From an uncultured Campylobacter sp. (GTDB lineage Bacteria > Campylobacterota > Campylobacteria > Campylobacterales > Campylobacteraceae): a stretch of 29,296 nucleotides of DNA. The position numbers and the translations under genes were made by a program. The notes beneath the pieces were generated by a model that saw nothing but the letters and a program-made list of their open reading frames with translations, did not search any database and had not been told where the DNA came from. Location: positions 1 through 29,296 of the forward strand of contig NZ_CALHII010000114.1 in NCBI RefSeq assembly GCF_938030815.1, read 5' to 3'. Below are positions 1 to 7,298 of this stretch, piece after piece. The number at the start of each line of letters is the position of its first letter. Position 1 is the stretch's first letter.

Positions 1-348
1 CGCGGCGTAGTTTTCCATCGGGATAAGAAGCACCTCCTGCTGCGTCTTGCTGAGGCGGTGGATCTCGTCGATGAAAATGAGCGGCTTGATGAGCGAGCCG
101 GCGTGCGAGGATAGAATTTTGCGGATATCCTCGACCTTCAGGCTCGTGGCGTCAAGCTCGTAAAAATCGTAGTTCAGCTCGCTTGCGATCACGCGCGCCA
201 TCGTCGTTTTGCCGCTACCTGCGGCGCCGAAAAATATACTGTGCGGGATGCTGCCTGCGGCGACGAATTTTTTAAAAACCGCTACGATCTTGCCCTGCCC
301 CACGATCTGCTCTAGGCTTTTGGGGCGAAATTTCAAGCTCAAACTCAT
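1..348 (-). CDS. rarA: Replication-associated recombination protein A, N-terminal part (cut by window start)
   Basis: This is the first 116 residues of an AAA+ ATPase of the RarA/MgsA/WRNIP1 family, which acts at stalled replication forks. The start is the ATG at 346-348, giving MSLSLKFRPKSLEQIVGQ, the usual family opening. Walker A is GAAGSGKTT at residues 41-49 and Walker B with its acidic pair is IFIDEIH at about 91-97; RLSKTQQEVLL follows as in clamp-loader-like ATPases. The frame is open to base 1, so the sensor, lid and tetramerisation domains lie outside. It is on the same strand as the upstream cysK operon but separated from it by about 700 gene-free bases holding a strong terminator-like hairpin, so it probably has its own promoter. 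A RuvB or DnaX assignment is less likely because of the FRPKSLEQIVGQ opening and IDEIHRL box. Confidence 0.9.
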   Translation of the reverse strand, partial: MSLSLKFRPKSLEQIVGQGKIVAVFKKFVAAGSIPHSIFFGAAGSGKTTMARVIASELNYDFYELDATSLKVEDIRKILSSHAGSLIKPLIFIDEIHRLSKTQQEVLLIPMENYAA

Positions 349-1051
349 TTTACAACCTTAAAAATTTTGCCCCGATGATAGCGTTTTTATGATTAAATTT
401 TGAAATTTGGCTAAATTTAAAGAGCGGGATTTTGAAATTTTATTTACAGCGGAGTTTAGAATTTATGCACGGCGCGAATTTGGAATTTTAGCCGCACGAG
501 CAAGCTTAAAAATTTCAGTAGGATTTTAAAATTTTATGCCGCGCGCGGACGACGATATAAAATTTTGCGGCGTACGGATCGCGCAGATTTGGCGAGCTTA
601 GCAGTTTTAAAATTTAGATGAATTGCGATGCGGCAAGCGCCGTCATACATAGCGCGCCCGAAATCAGCTAGGCACGCAAGATGAAATTTTAAAATTTAGC
701 CCTATTTTGGGGCTAAATTTTATCTCGCAGCGAGCGACGAGCTGATAAATCAACAAATTAATAAACGCAAAATCAGCAAAGCTAAAAAATCGTTGCGCTC
801 TCATAAAATCATCGCATAACCATCGCAACTATCGCCTCCCCGCAGAGAAACTATCGTATTAATCTCGCGCCTACGTAACGCGAAAAATGTAAAATATAAT
901 CACGCAATCGCCGCAATAACCCGCGCGATCGCGTAAAACTCATCGCACCAATTTCGGCGCCTGCGTAAAATTTAATCTCGCGAAGCTGCGCGCCCGCGTA
1001 AAATGCGTAAAAATTGCTGCGCTAACCGCCCCTCTAGCAAAAAATCGCCGC
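349..1051. other. Gene-free stretch rich in AAATTT palindromes
   Basis: I see no credible coding frame here. The DNA alternates GC-rich patches such as GCGCGCG with blocks like AAAATTTTA and TTTAAAATTT. The only clear structure is the hairpin at 691-721. Similar sequence fills other intergenic regions of this genome. Confidence 0.6.
691..721. terminator. Bidirectional terminator-like hairpin
   Basis: AAAATTTAGCCC (691-702) is perfectly complementary to GGGCTAAATTTT (710-721), with a 7-base loop. The GC core flanked by A and T runs would act as a rho-independent terminator on either strand. On the minus strand it would end the metY-Rrf2-cysK transcript before rarA. A near-identical hairpin follows proS at 10,573. 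Confidence 0.6.
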
Positions 1052-1966
1052 CTATTTGAAAAGCTCGGTAGAAAGATACCTCTCGCCGGTATCGCAGAGG
1101 ATCGTAACGATCACTTTGCCCTTGTTTTCGGGCTTGGCAGCGATCTGTGCGGCGGCGTAAACGTTCGCACCGCTTGAGATACCCACGAGCAAGCCCTCTT
1201 TTTGCGCCAGCTGTCTAGCTGCCGCAAACGCATCGTCGTTCTCAACGCTCAAAAAGCCGTCGATGACACTTCTATCAAGATTATCAGGGATAAAATTTGC
1301 ACCAATGCCCTGGATTTTATGGCCGCCCGCACTGCCGCACGTAAGAAGCGGCGAGCTAGCAGGCTCCACGCCGTAGGCTTTTAGGTTTGGATTTTTAGAT
1401 TTTAAAAATTTCGCCGTGCCGCTGAGCGTGCCGCCGGTACCAAATCCCGCGACTAAAATATCTACCCTACCGCCGCTTTGCTCCCAAATTTCAGGTCCAG
1501 TGCTTTGAAAATGCGCTTTTGGATTGCTCGGGTTATCAAACTGGCTCGGAATGAAGCTATTTGGAGTGCTCGCAGCCAGCTCATTTGCCCTATCTACCGC
1601 GCCTTTCATTCCAAATTTCGGATCGGTCAGCTCGATTTTAGCGCCGAATGCGGCTATGAGCTTTTGGCGCTCGATACTCATCGAGCTTGGCATCGTTAGA
1701 ATGAGCTTCATACCGAGCTTTGCTGCGATCATCGCAAGCCCCACACCCGTGTTTCCGCTGGTAGGCTCTATCAAAACGCTATTTTTGTCGATCTTGCCCG
1801 AGCTTAGCGCGTCTTTTACGATCTGCCACGCGATGCGATCTTTGACCGAGTGGCTTGGATTTAAAAATTCCGCCTTGGCTAGGATGAGGGCATTTTTGCC
1901 AAACGTATTGATTCTAACTAACGGAGTATTGCCGATGAGCTCCGTAACATCGTTTGCTATTTTCAT
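1052..1966 (-). CDS. cysK: Cysteine synthase (O-acetylserine sulfhydrylase)
   Basis: This PLP enzyme makes cysteine from O-acetylserine and sulfide in the cytoplasm. The 304 residues match the usual family length. The PLP lysine is K42 in SVKDRIA, PTSGNTG (68-74) is the substrate and PLP contact loop, GFGTGGT (174-180) is the phosphate-binding loop, and GISSGA (262-267) holds the serine near the pyridine nitrogen. AAGGAAAAAT precedes the ATG at 1964-1966. It is the last gene of a three-gene unit, starting 9 bases after the Rrf2 regulator gene, which itself overlaps metY. CysM or cystathionine beta-synthase is less likely given the length and the absence of a CBS domain. Confidence 0.93.
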   Translation of the reverse strand: MKIANDVTELIGNTPLVRINTFGKNALILAKAEFLNPSHSVKDRIAWQIVKDALSSGKIDKNSVLIEPTSGNTGVGLAMIAAKLGMKLILTMPSSMSIERQKLIAAFGAKIELTDPKFGMKGAVDRANELAASTPNSFIPSQFDNPSNPKAHFQSTGPEIWEQSGGRVDILVAGFGTGGTLSGTAKFLKSKNPNLKAYGVEPASSPLLTCGSAGGHKIQGIGANFIPDNLDRSVIDGFLSVENDDAFAAARQLAQKEGLLVGISSGANVYAAAQIAAKPENKGKVIVTILCDTGERYLSTELFK

Positions 1967-1975
1967 ATTTTTCCT

Positions 1976-2389
1976 TTAAATGCTGAAATTTAAATACTGG
2001 ACGCTTCGCGCCATCATCTCCTCGTAGCTGCTTAGAGGCTCACTAAATATCTCTGCCAGCTTAACGTCGAATTTCTCAAAAAACGCCCGCAGTCCGGGAT
2101 CGCTCATCTGAATGCTAGTCATCCGCAGATCCTTTTCAAGAGCGGTAAAAATTTCACCGAAAGAAATCTCGCTAGCATCTCTGGCTAGGTGATAGCCGCC
2201 GTTTTTACCTTTGATGCTACACACTAGCTTCTCGTTTCTAAGGGTATTTAGAATTTGCTCCAAATAATTCTTAGAAACTCCCGTACGCTCGGCGATCTCT
2301 TTTATACTTATCGGCGCTACTTCGCTAGCTTTGGCGATCTGCAAAATTGCAGCCAGCCCATAAACGCCCTTTGTGCTTAAAAGTGCCAT
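1976..2389 (-). CDS. Rrf2-family transcriptional regulator, CymR-like
   Basis: A 137-residue winged-helix repressor. The opening MALLSTKGVYGLAAI, the recognition helix region GVSKNYLEQIL (about 38-48) and the wing KGKNGGYHLA (about 60-69) are typical of Rrf2 proteins. The three-cysteine Fe-S cluster motif of IscR is absent; the only cysteine is near residue 57, so it is not an Fe-S sensor of the IscR kind. Its start overlaps the metY stop by one base (TAATG) and its stop lies 9 bases before cysK, so the three are one operon. Inference: it controls sulfur amino acid synthesis, as CymR does in Firmicutes, where CymR partners with CysK to sense O-acetylserine. Confidence 0.85.
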   Translation of the reverse strand: MALLSTKGVYGLAAILQIAKASEVAPISIKEIAERTGVSKNYLEQILNTLRNEKLVCSIKGKNGGYHLARDASEISFGEIFTALEKDLRMTSIQMSDPGLRAFFEKFDVKLAEIFSEPLSSYEEMMARSVQYLNFSI

Positions 2390-3660
2390 TATTTCAGTGC
2401 CTCGCTAAGATCGGAAATCAAATCATTCGCGTCCTCTATACCCACGCTTAGGCGGATTAAGCTCGCAGGCACGCCAGCGCGGTTTAGCTGCTCCTCGTTT
2501 AGCTGCGAATGCGTCGTGCTCGCAGGATGAGTGATGATCGACTTCGTATCGCCGATATTTGCTACGACGGAGAAAATTTTAACCTTGCTAACCGCCTTTA
2601 GCGCTGTTTCTTCGCTATCTACGATGAAGCTCATCAGACTGCTTGCATAGCCGTTTTTAAATTTCGCTTTGATCGCGGCATTAAACGGCGAGCTTGCAAG
2701 CCCCGGATAATTGACCTGCTTTACCTTCGGATGATTTTGCAAAAATTCTGCGATCTTTAGCGCGTTTTGCGAGTGTTTTTGCATACGAAGCGGCAGTGTT
2801 TCAAGCCCCTGGATGAGCTGAAACGCGTTAAACGGCGATAGCGTCGCACCAATATCGCGAAGCAGGGACAAGCGAATCCTAAGCGTATAAATGTCGAAAT
2901 TATCTACTAAATCTGCATAAACTAAGCCGTGGTAGCTATCATCAGGCTCGTTAAAATGCGCGTAACGCGGATTGCCTTTGAGTTTGGAATTTAATCCTTT
3001 GCCCGAAACGATCGCGCCTGCGATGCTAAGCCCCTGTCCGCTTATGTATTTGCTAGCGCTGTGGATTACGACATCGGCGCCGTCATCAAGCGGATTGTAA
3101 AGCGCAGGGCTTGGGATCGTGTTATCCGCAATCGTTACTACGCCGTGCTTATTTGCGATTGTAGCGATTTTAGCGGTATTTGCAACTGAAATTTGAGGAT
3201 TTGAAAGCGTCTCGAAAAAGATCGCCCTAGTCTTATCGTCGATTAAACCTTCCAAATTATCCGCAGTTTCGGAGTCAAAAATTCTAGCCTCGATGCCGAA
3301 ACGTTTGATCGTATGCGCCAAAAGCGTAGTTGCGCCACCGTAAATTTTCTCCGCGATGATGATATTTTCGCCCGCTGCGGCTAAATTTGCCACCGCAAAA
3401 AATATTGCCGCCTGCCCACTAGAGACCGCGATTGCGGCTTTGCCATTTTCCAGCGCCGCAAGTCGCGCCTCAAAAACATCAGTAGTAGGATTTGTCAAAC
3501 GCCCATAAATCGGCCCTAGATCACGCAGTGCGAAGCGATCAGCAGCCTTTTTGCTAGAACCGAAGTTAAACGCGGTGCTTTGATAAATGGGAACTGCCAT
3601 CGTGCCGTAGCCGGCGACGGAGTCGTAACCGAAATGAGTTGCAAGGGTTTCTTTTTGCAT
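2389..3660 (-). CDS. metY: O-acetylhomoserine sulfhydrylase
   Basis: A 423-residue PLP enzyme of the Cys/Met metabolism family that converts O-acetylhomoserine and sulfide to homocysteine. The opening ETLATHFGY is characteristic of MetY rather than MetB/MetC. YGRLTNPTTDVFEARLAALE (about 52-71) binds the neighbouring subunit's cofactor, SSGQAA (80-85) contacts PLP phosphate, ADNT (178-181) holds the aspartate for the pyridine nitrogen, and SASKYISGQG carries the PLP lysine K204. An AAGGAT-type site lies just upstream of the ATG. First gene of the metY-Rrf2-cysK unit, so homocysteine and cysteine synthesis are co-expressed with a likely regulator. Upstream is an AT-rich divergent promoter region. 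Confidence 0.92.
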   Translation of the reverse strand: MQKETLATHFGYDSVAGYGTMAVPIYQSTAFNFGSSKKAADRFALRDLGPIYGRLTNPTTDVFEARLAALENGKAAIAVSSGQAAIFFAVANLAAAGENIIIAEKIYGGATTLLAHTIKRFGIEARIFDSETADNLEGLIDDKTRAIFFETLSNPQISVANTAKIATIANKHGVVTIADNTIPSPALYNPLDDGADVVIHSASKYISGQGLSIAGAIVSGKGLNSKLKGNPRYAHFNEPDDSYHGLVYADLVDNFDIYTLRIRLSLLRDIGATLSPFNAFQLIQGLETLPLRMQKHSQNALKIAEFLQNHPKVKQVNYPGLASSPFNAAIKAKFKNGYASSLMSFIVDSEETALKAVSKVKIFSVVANIGDTKSIITHPASTTHSQLNEEQLNRAGVPASLIRLSVGIEDANDLISDLSEALK

Positions 3661-3687
3661 TTTTATCCTTTGTAAAAAATTTGGCGA

Positions 3688-3693
3688 ATAATA
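3688..3693 (-). promoter_or_regulatory. Candidate -10 of the metY operon
   Basis: On the minus strand the hexamer is TATTAT, about 28 bases before the metY ATG, in the AT-rich 3,661-3,854 divergent region. A second TATTAT lies at 3,744-3,749. Neither has a clear -35, as is usual in Campylobacterota. I could not identify a convincing Rrf2 operator. Confidence 0.4.
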
Positions 3694-3821
3694 GCTAAAT
3701 TTTAAAATAAAGTCAAGTATTTTTATATGATTTTAAAATGCCTATAATACAGGATTTATAGAAAAAATGTTATTAAAATATAGTTTTATAATATGCGTAA
3801 TTTTGCCAAAATTTCGAATTT

Positions 3822-3830
3822 TGCTATAAT
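3822..3830 (+). promoter_or_regulatory. Extended -10 promoter for the 118-residue protein gene and HAD gene
   Basis: TGCTATAAT is a perfect extended -10 (TGn then TATAAT) 24 bases before the ATG at 3,855, with AAGGAAA at 3,844-3,850 as ribosome site. The same TGCTATAAT word precedes the operon at 6,061. Confidence 0.65.
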
Positions 3831-3854
3831 GCGCGCTTTAATTAAGGAAAGATC

Positions 3855-4211
3855 ATGCAAATCAAAGAAAAAGATGAGCGCGTTAAATATATCCGCGCGT
3901 TAGAACGCTTCGTAAAATCCGCCGTAGCACTGCTAAAGCGCGAGGATTTCGACGCAGAGCTTTTTGCGAAGCGAATAGCTAAAAACTATGAAATTTTATC
4001 TAAAGCGGCCGCTACAAATCTCGATAGTCCCTACACCAAGGCACTTGAGAGCTTTGCTAAAAACGTCCTTGATGCTAGCGAGGCAGGACAGATCGGCGAT
4101 GCCGCGTTTAGATCAGCGCTACAGCATGAAGCAAACGCTCTGCAAAAGCTCAAAAATAATAAGAGTTACAAAAAAGACAAGCACAAAATCGATTTTTTAA
4201 AGGATTATTAG
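3855..4211 (+). CDS. Conserved-looking hypothetical cytoplasmic protein
   Basis: The 118-residue product is charged, Lys- and Ala-rich and probably all-helical, without signal peptide or membrane segment. I do not recognise the family. It is supported as a real gene by an extended -10 promoter, a good ribosome site (AAGGAAA), and direct abutment with the next gene: its TAG (4,209-4,211) is followed at once by the HAD gene's ATG. The C-terminus is strongly basic (NNKSYKKDKHKIDFLKDY). The coupling suggests a shared role with the phosphatase but nothing in the sequence shows what it is. Confidence 0.75.
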   Translation: MQIKEKDERVKYIRALERFVKSAVALLKREDFDAELFAKRIAKNYEILSKAAATNLDSPYTKALESFAKNVLDASEAGQIGDAAFRSALQHEANALQKLKNNKSYKKDKHKIDFLKDY

Positions 4212-5126
4212 ATGAAAACCGTGATTTTTGATATGGATGGCACGCTGCTTGACTCTTCGCGCGCGATCGAAATCAGCGTCAATAACACTCGCCGCGAGCT
4301 CTACGGCCTAGCGCCGCTACAAAAGAATTTCATCGTCCACACCATCAACGATCCGAGCAAGAACGCCTTTTTGGAATTTTACGGCAAAACCGAAGCGAGC
4401 ACCGAAGAGCTTGCTTTTTTCGAGAAAGAATTTGTAAGCAATTACCGCGATTTCGCCGTGCTTTACGAAGGTATCGAAGATCTTTTGCACTCGTGCAAAA
4501 AAGCAGGATTTTTTCTCGCAGTCGCTTCTAATGCGCCTTCCTACACCCTAAGCGCGATCTTAGAAAAAACGGGCGTGCGCAGGCTATTTGATCTGGTCGT
4601 AGGCGCGAACGAGCAGATGCCATCAAAACCCAACCCTGCGATGCTGCTACACGTAATTGCATGCTCGCCGCACAAAAACGCGATTTTTTTAGGCGATAGC
4701 AAAAAGGATGAGCTAGCCGCACTCCGTGGCGCAGAATTTTTACAAAATTTAGAATTTCAAGGCGGCAATGACGGCGAGAGCTTAAATGCTAGCCGTGGCA
4801 CCAATAGAAAGAATTTCAGCGCTAGCAGCGGAAGCTTAAGCTCTTGCGGCGAAAATCTTAACGCAGATGAAAAATTCCGCCCTAACGACTCGGGCGCTGA
4901 CGGGGCGGCAACGCTAAGCTTTAAAGGTGCCAAAATTTCCGCAAAAGCAGAAGCGACGGAAAGCGCACAAGCTGCAGCAGCGCGATATTTTCAGGCAAAC
5001 TTGGCAGATCTAAGAGGCGCAAAACTTGAGTATTTGCAGGTATGCTGGGGGTTTGGCGAGCCTAGCGAACTAAGTCGCAATGCCCTAAGCATCACGCAAG
5101 CGCGCGAAATCATCGGCGGAATTTAA
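4212..5126 (+). CDS. HAD-family hydrolase (phosphoglycolate phosphatase-like) with a 96-residue in-frame insert
   Basis: A HAD phosphatase with all four motifs: I, FDMDGTLLDSS (6-16) with nucleophile D7 and acid D9; II, VASN (about 104-107); III, K139 in SKPNP; IV, GDSKKDE (161-167). A helical cap lies between I and II, as in the Gph/PGP group; substrate unknown. After motif IV the chain should run ALRGA then KLEYLQVCWGFGEP, but about 96 residues rich in Ser, Gly, Asn and Ala are inserted (175-270), bounded on both sides by LRGA. Removing it leaves about 208 residues, close to the family's usual length. The insert sits on a surface loop near the C-terminal Rossmann strand, so the enzyme may still be active. 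The frame is fully open, so this is not decay. Confidence 0.85.
   Translation: MKTVIFDMDGTLLDSSRAIEISVNNTRRELYGLAPLQKNFIVHTINDPSKNAFLEFYGKTEASTEELAFFEKEFVSNYRDFAVLYEGIEDLLHSCKKAGFFLAVASNAPSYTLSAILEKTGVRRLFDLVVGANEQMPSKPNPAMLLHVIACSPHKNAIFLGDSKKDELAALRGAEFLQNLEFQGGNDGESLNASRGTNRKNFSASSGSLSSCGENLNADEKFRPNDSGADGAATLSFKGAKISAKAEATESAQAAAARYFQANLADLRGAKLEYLQVCWGFGEPSELSRNALSITQAREIIGGI
4734..5021 (+). repeat. In-frame insert in HAD gene bounded by LRGA direct repeat
   Basis: CTCCGTGGCGCA (4,722-4,733) and CTAAGAGGCGCA (5,010-5,021) both encode LRGA and bracket a low-complexity segment of 288 bases minus the second repeat. The segment is foreign to the HAD fold. Confidence 0.5.
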
Positions 5127-6029
5127 AGTAGCCTGGTTTTTGAGGCATAGCTAATTAAAAGTAGTATTGTAGCAGGGTAAAATCACGCTTAGGCTCTTAA
5201 AACGGAGCGAATTCCATCTTCGCGTGCAACGCAAGCGAAATTAAAATTTAAAAATAATTCTTGCGCGAAAAATTCCACTAGCACGAGAAACTGGGATTTC
5301 ATCTGCGCGAGTGGAATTTAAAATTTTAAAAGTAGCTTTTGTAGTGCGCGATTTTATCTGCGTGAAAAATGAAATTCTATCTGTAAAAGGTGACGGAATT
5401 TTAAAAATTTAAAGACGCTCTCTCGCGACTTAATTTAAAATTTGCCTCGAAAACCAGACTTAAAATTTAATGCAAACGCGATTTTAGCATTCTACCGCGT
5501 CCATGGAATTTCAAATTCTCGCAAAGCGGCGGAATTTTAAAATTTTAAAAAGCCTGATCTGTGTTATGCACGCGAGTAGATTTTGCATAAGTAGAATTTA
5601 TCCGCCGTGCAGAAATCAAGATTTTACCGCACAAGCAAAGCGAAAATCCTCTCCGCCTACGCGAAATCCAAGAATTTTAGCGCTCAAACAAAGCGGAATT
5701 CTATCCGCTCAAGCGAAACCTAAAATTTCACTCGCGCCAAAGAAGTTTAAAATTTCCGCAAAAATCAAGCTGCTTATCTGTAAATTTAAAATTCCGCCTT
5801 CTGCAAAGCTTCGCGTTTAATCCGCCACGCAACCAAGATTAAATTTTTAAATTCCGCTCGCTCTGCCTATCTCGCAAACAAGTAAAATTTTAAAATTTAT
5901 AGATTCAAAGCCCAAAATCCCGCGCTTAAGCTTAAAATTTACCGCACGCAAGTGCAAAATCTGCGCAATCGCTTCTGTTTAAAAGCCCCGATAGTTTGCC
6001 GCGTCCTAACCTAAATTAAATTTTACATT
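5127..6029. other. Long gene-free stretch with degenerate GCGAAA/AAATTT units
   Basis: About 900 bases with no supported gene. Short words recur irregularly every 25-45 bases: GCGAAA or GCAAG followed by AAATTTTAAAATTT or TTAAAATTT. The frame 5,503-5,820 is open but its product is a basic low-complexity string with no ribosome site, and it reads through those repeated words, so I leave it uncalled. No tRNA or strong hairpin found. Confidence 0.55.
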
Positions 6030-6038
6030 TGCTATAAT
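6030..6038 (+). promoter_or_regulatory. Extended -10 promoter of the DUF2018-polyprenyl synthetase-hemA-proS operon
   Basis: TGCTATAAT, the same word as at 3,822, lies 22 bases before the ATG at 6,061. The ribosome site AGGAAGG is at 6,051-6,057. Confidence 0.65.
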
Positions 6039-6060
6039 CGCGAAATTTTAAGGAAGGTAA

Positions 6061-6306
6061 ATGGATATTTTTGAAGGCAGCCCAAGAGAGAAATTTTTTG
6101 AAATTTTATCCGCTGCAAGCCCTACTTTGGTGCAAAACGAAATCGAAGAAGCTCTAATCCGCCTCATCGCCTGTGAGCGGCTCTGCGAAGAGCGCGGTAT
6201 TAGCGAGCGCGAGATCGAAAGCTTCATCGCACAGCAGGATTTACAAGACGAGCTAAACGACAAATTTTTGCAAATGAGCGGAAATATCCTAAGCAACAAC
6301 GAATAA
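6061..6306 (+). CDS. Small conserved protein, DUF2018-like
   Basis: An 81-residue acidic helical protein without signal or membrane segment. The opening FEGSPREKFFEIL and the following VQNEIEEALIRL resemble DUF2018 proteins of Campylobacter and Helicobacter as I remember them; function unknown. It has an extended -10 promoter and a strong AGGAAGG ribosome site and its TAA overlaps the next ATG by one base (TAATG), so it leads the operon and is translationally coupled to the polyprenyl synthetase. The family label is from memory and would need a profile search; that the gene is real is well supported by context. Confidence 0.75.
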   Translation: MDIFEGSPREKFFEILSAASPTLVQNEIEEALIRLIACERLCEERGISEREIESFIAQQDLQDELNDKFLQMSGNILSNNE

Positions 6307-7298
6307 TGCAAGATCAAATCGATTTAATTATGAAAAGCTTCATCGCAGACTGCGGATATGAGCCCGCTAGCGAGATGTTTGATAGGCTAAGCCCCGGCAA
6401 AAAACTGCGCTCCAAGCTGCTGCTAAACATCGCGCAAAAGGATGAAAAATCGCTACGTCTGTGCGCGATCATCGAGCTCATTCAAGCCGCGAGCCTACTG
6501 CACGACGACGTCATCGACGAAAGCTCGGTGCGCCGCGGCAAGCCCTCGATAAACGCCACCTACGGCTCCAAAAACGCCGTAATGCTGGGCGACATACTCT
6601 ATTCCAAGGCATACTTCGAGCTTTCTAAATTTGAAAGCCGCATCGCCGCCGCGCTTTCGGGCGCCGTCACGAAGCTCGCAGTGGGCGAGCTGATGGATGT
6701 GAGCTTAAGCAACGATTTCAACGACGATGCGAGCAAATATCTGCAGATGATCTATCTAAAAACCTCCGCTCTCATAGAGGAAGTCGCACGCTGCGGGGCA
6801 TTTTTGAAATTCGGCAGCGCAGAAAATCTCGGCGAAATTTCAGATATGAGCGGCACAAAAAACGAAGTAGAAATTTCAAACGCCGAGAAAGATCATGATG
6901 AAATCTCAAGCGCGAGCGTAAAATTCGGCGAATACGGCAAAAACCTTGGGCTTGCCTTTCAGATCATCGACGATATCTTAGACGTCACGCAAAGCTCAGA
7001 AGCGCTCGGTAAGCCGAGCTTGAGCGATTTTGCGGAGGGTAAAACTACCCTGCCCTACATCTATTTATACAAAAATTTAGATGATGCGCAGCGGCAAAAG
7101 CTGAGATCGTTTTTTAAAAAACAGCTGTGCGAGAGCGAAATTTCATGGATCAAAGCGAAGCTTAGCGAGCACGGCATCATCGAGCGCTGTATAAACGAAG
7201 CTCGTGCCTACGGGCAAAAGGCGCTCGAAGCCGTGGCGGAATTTAAAAACGACAAGCTGGAGCAAATCGTGCGAGATATGATAGATAGGGAGTTTTGA
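6306..7298 (+). CDS. Polyprenyl diphosphate synthase with a short in-frame insert
   Basis: A trans-isoprenyl diphosphate synthase, probably the long-chain (octaprenyl-type) enzyme for the quinone side chain, as in the equivalent Campylobacter jejuni locus next to hemA and proS. The first Asp-rich motif is LLHDDVIDES with D67, D68 and D71, followed by RRGKPSIN; the second is FQIIDDILD with D222, D223 and D226. Residues 171-208, rich in Glu, Asn and Ser, do not belong to the fold; they are bounded by KFG at 168-170 and KFG at 206-208. Without them the protein is about 292 residues, the usual size. The start overlaps the DUF2018-like stop by one base and the stop overlaps the hemA start by one base (TGATG). 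Chain length cannot be read with certainty. Confidence 0.88.
   Translation: MQDQIDLIMKSFIADCGYEPASEMFDRLSPGKKLRSKLLLNIAQKDEKSLRLCAIIELIQAASLLHDDVIDESSVRRGKPSINATYGSKNAVMLGDILYSKAYFELSKFESRIAAALSGAVTKLAVGELMDVSLSNDFNDDASKYLQMIYLKTSALIEEVARCGAFLKFGSAENLGEISDMSGTKNEVEISNAEKDHDEISSASVKFGEYGKNLGLAFQIIDDILDVTQSSEALGKPSLSDFAEGKTTLPYIYLYKNLDDAQRQKLRSFFKKQLCESEISWIKAKLSEHGIIERCINEARAYGQKALEAVAEFKNDKLEQIVRDMIDREF
6816..6929 (+). repeat. In-frame insert in polyprenyl synthetase gene bounded by AAATTCGGC
   Basis: AAATTCGGC occurs at 6,807-6,815 and again at 6,921-6,929, both encoding KFG, around a 105-base segment coding for an acidic, Ser/Asn-rich loop. Family homologues run directly from the helix into YGKNLGLAFQIIDD. 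Confidence 0.5.

Noticed and set aside
5503..5820. 105-residue open frame on the plus strand
   Set aside because: No ribosome site or promoter; product is a basic low-complexity string made by reading the repeated AAATTT/GCGAAA words.
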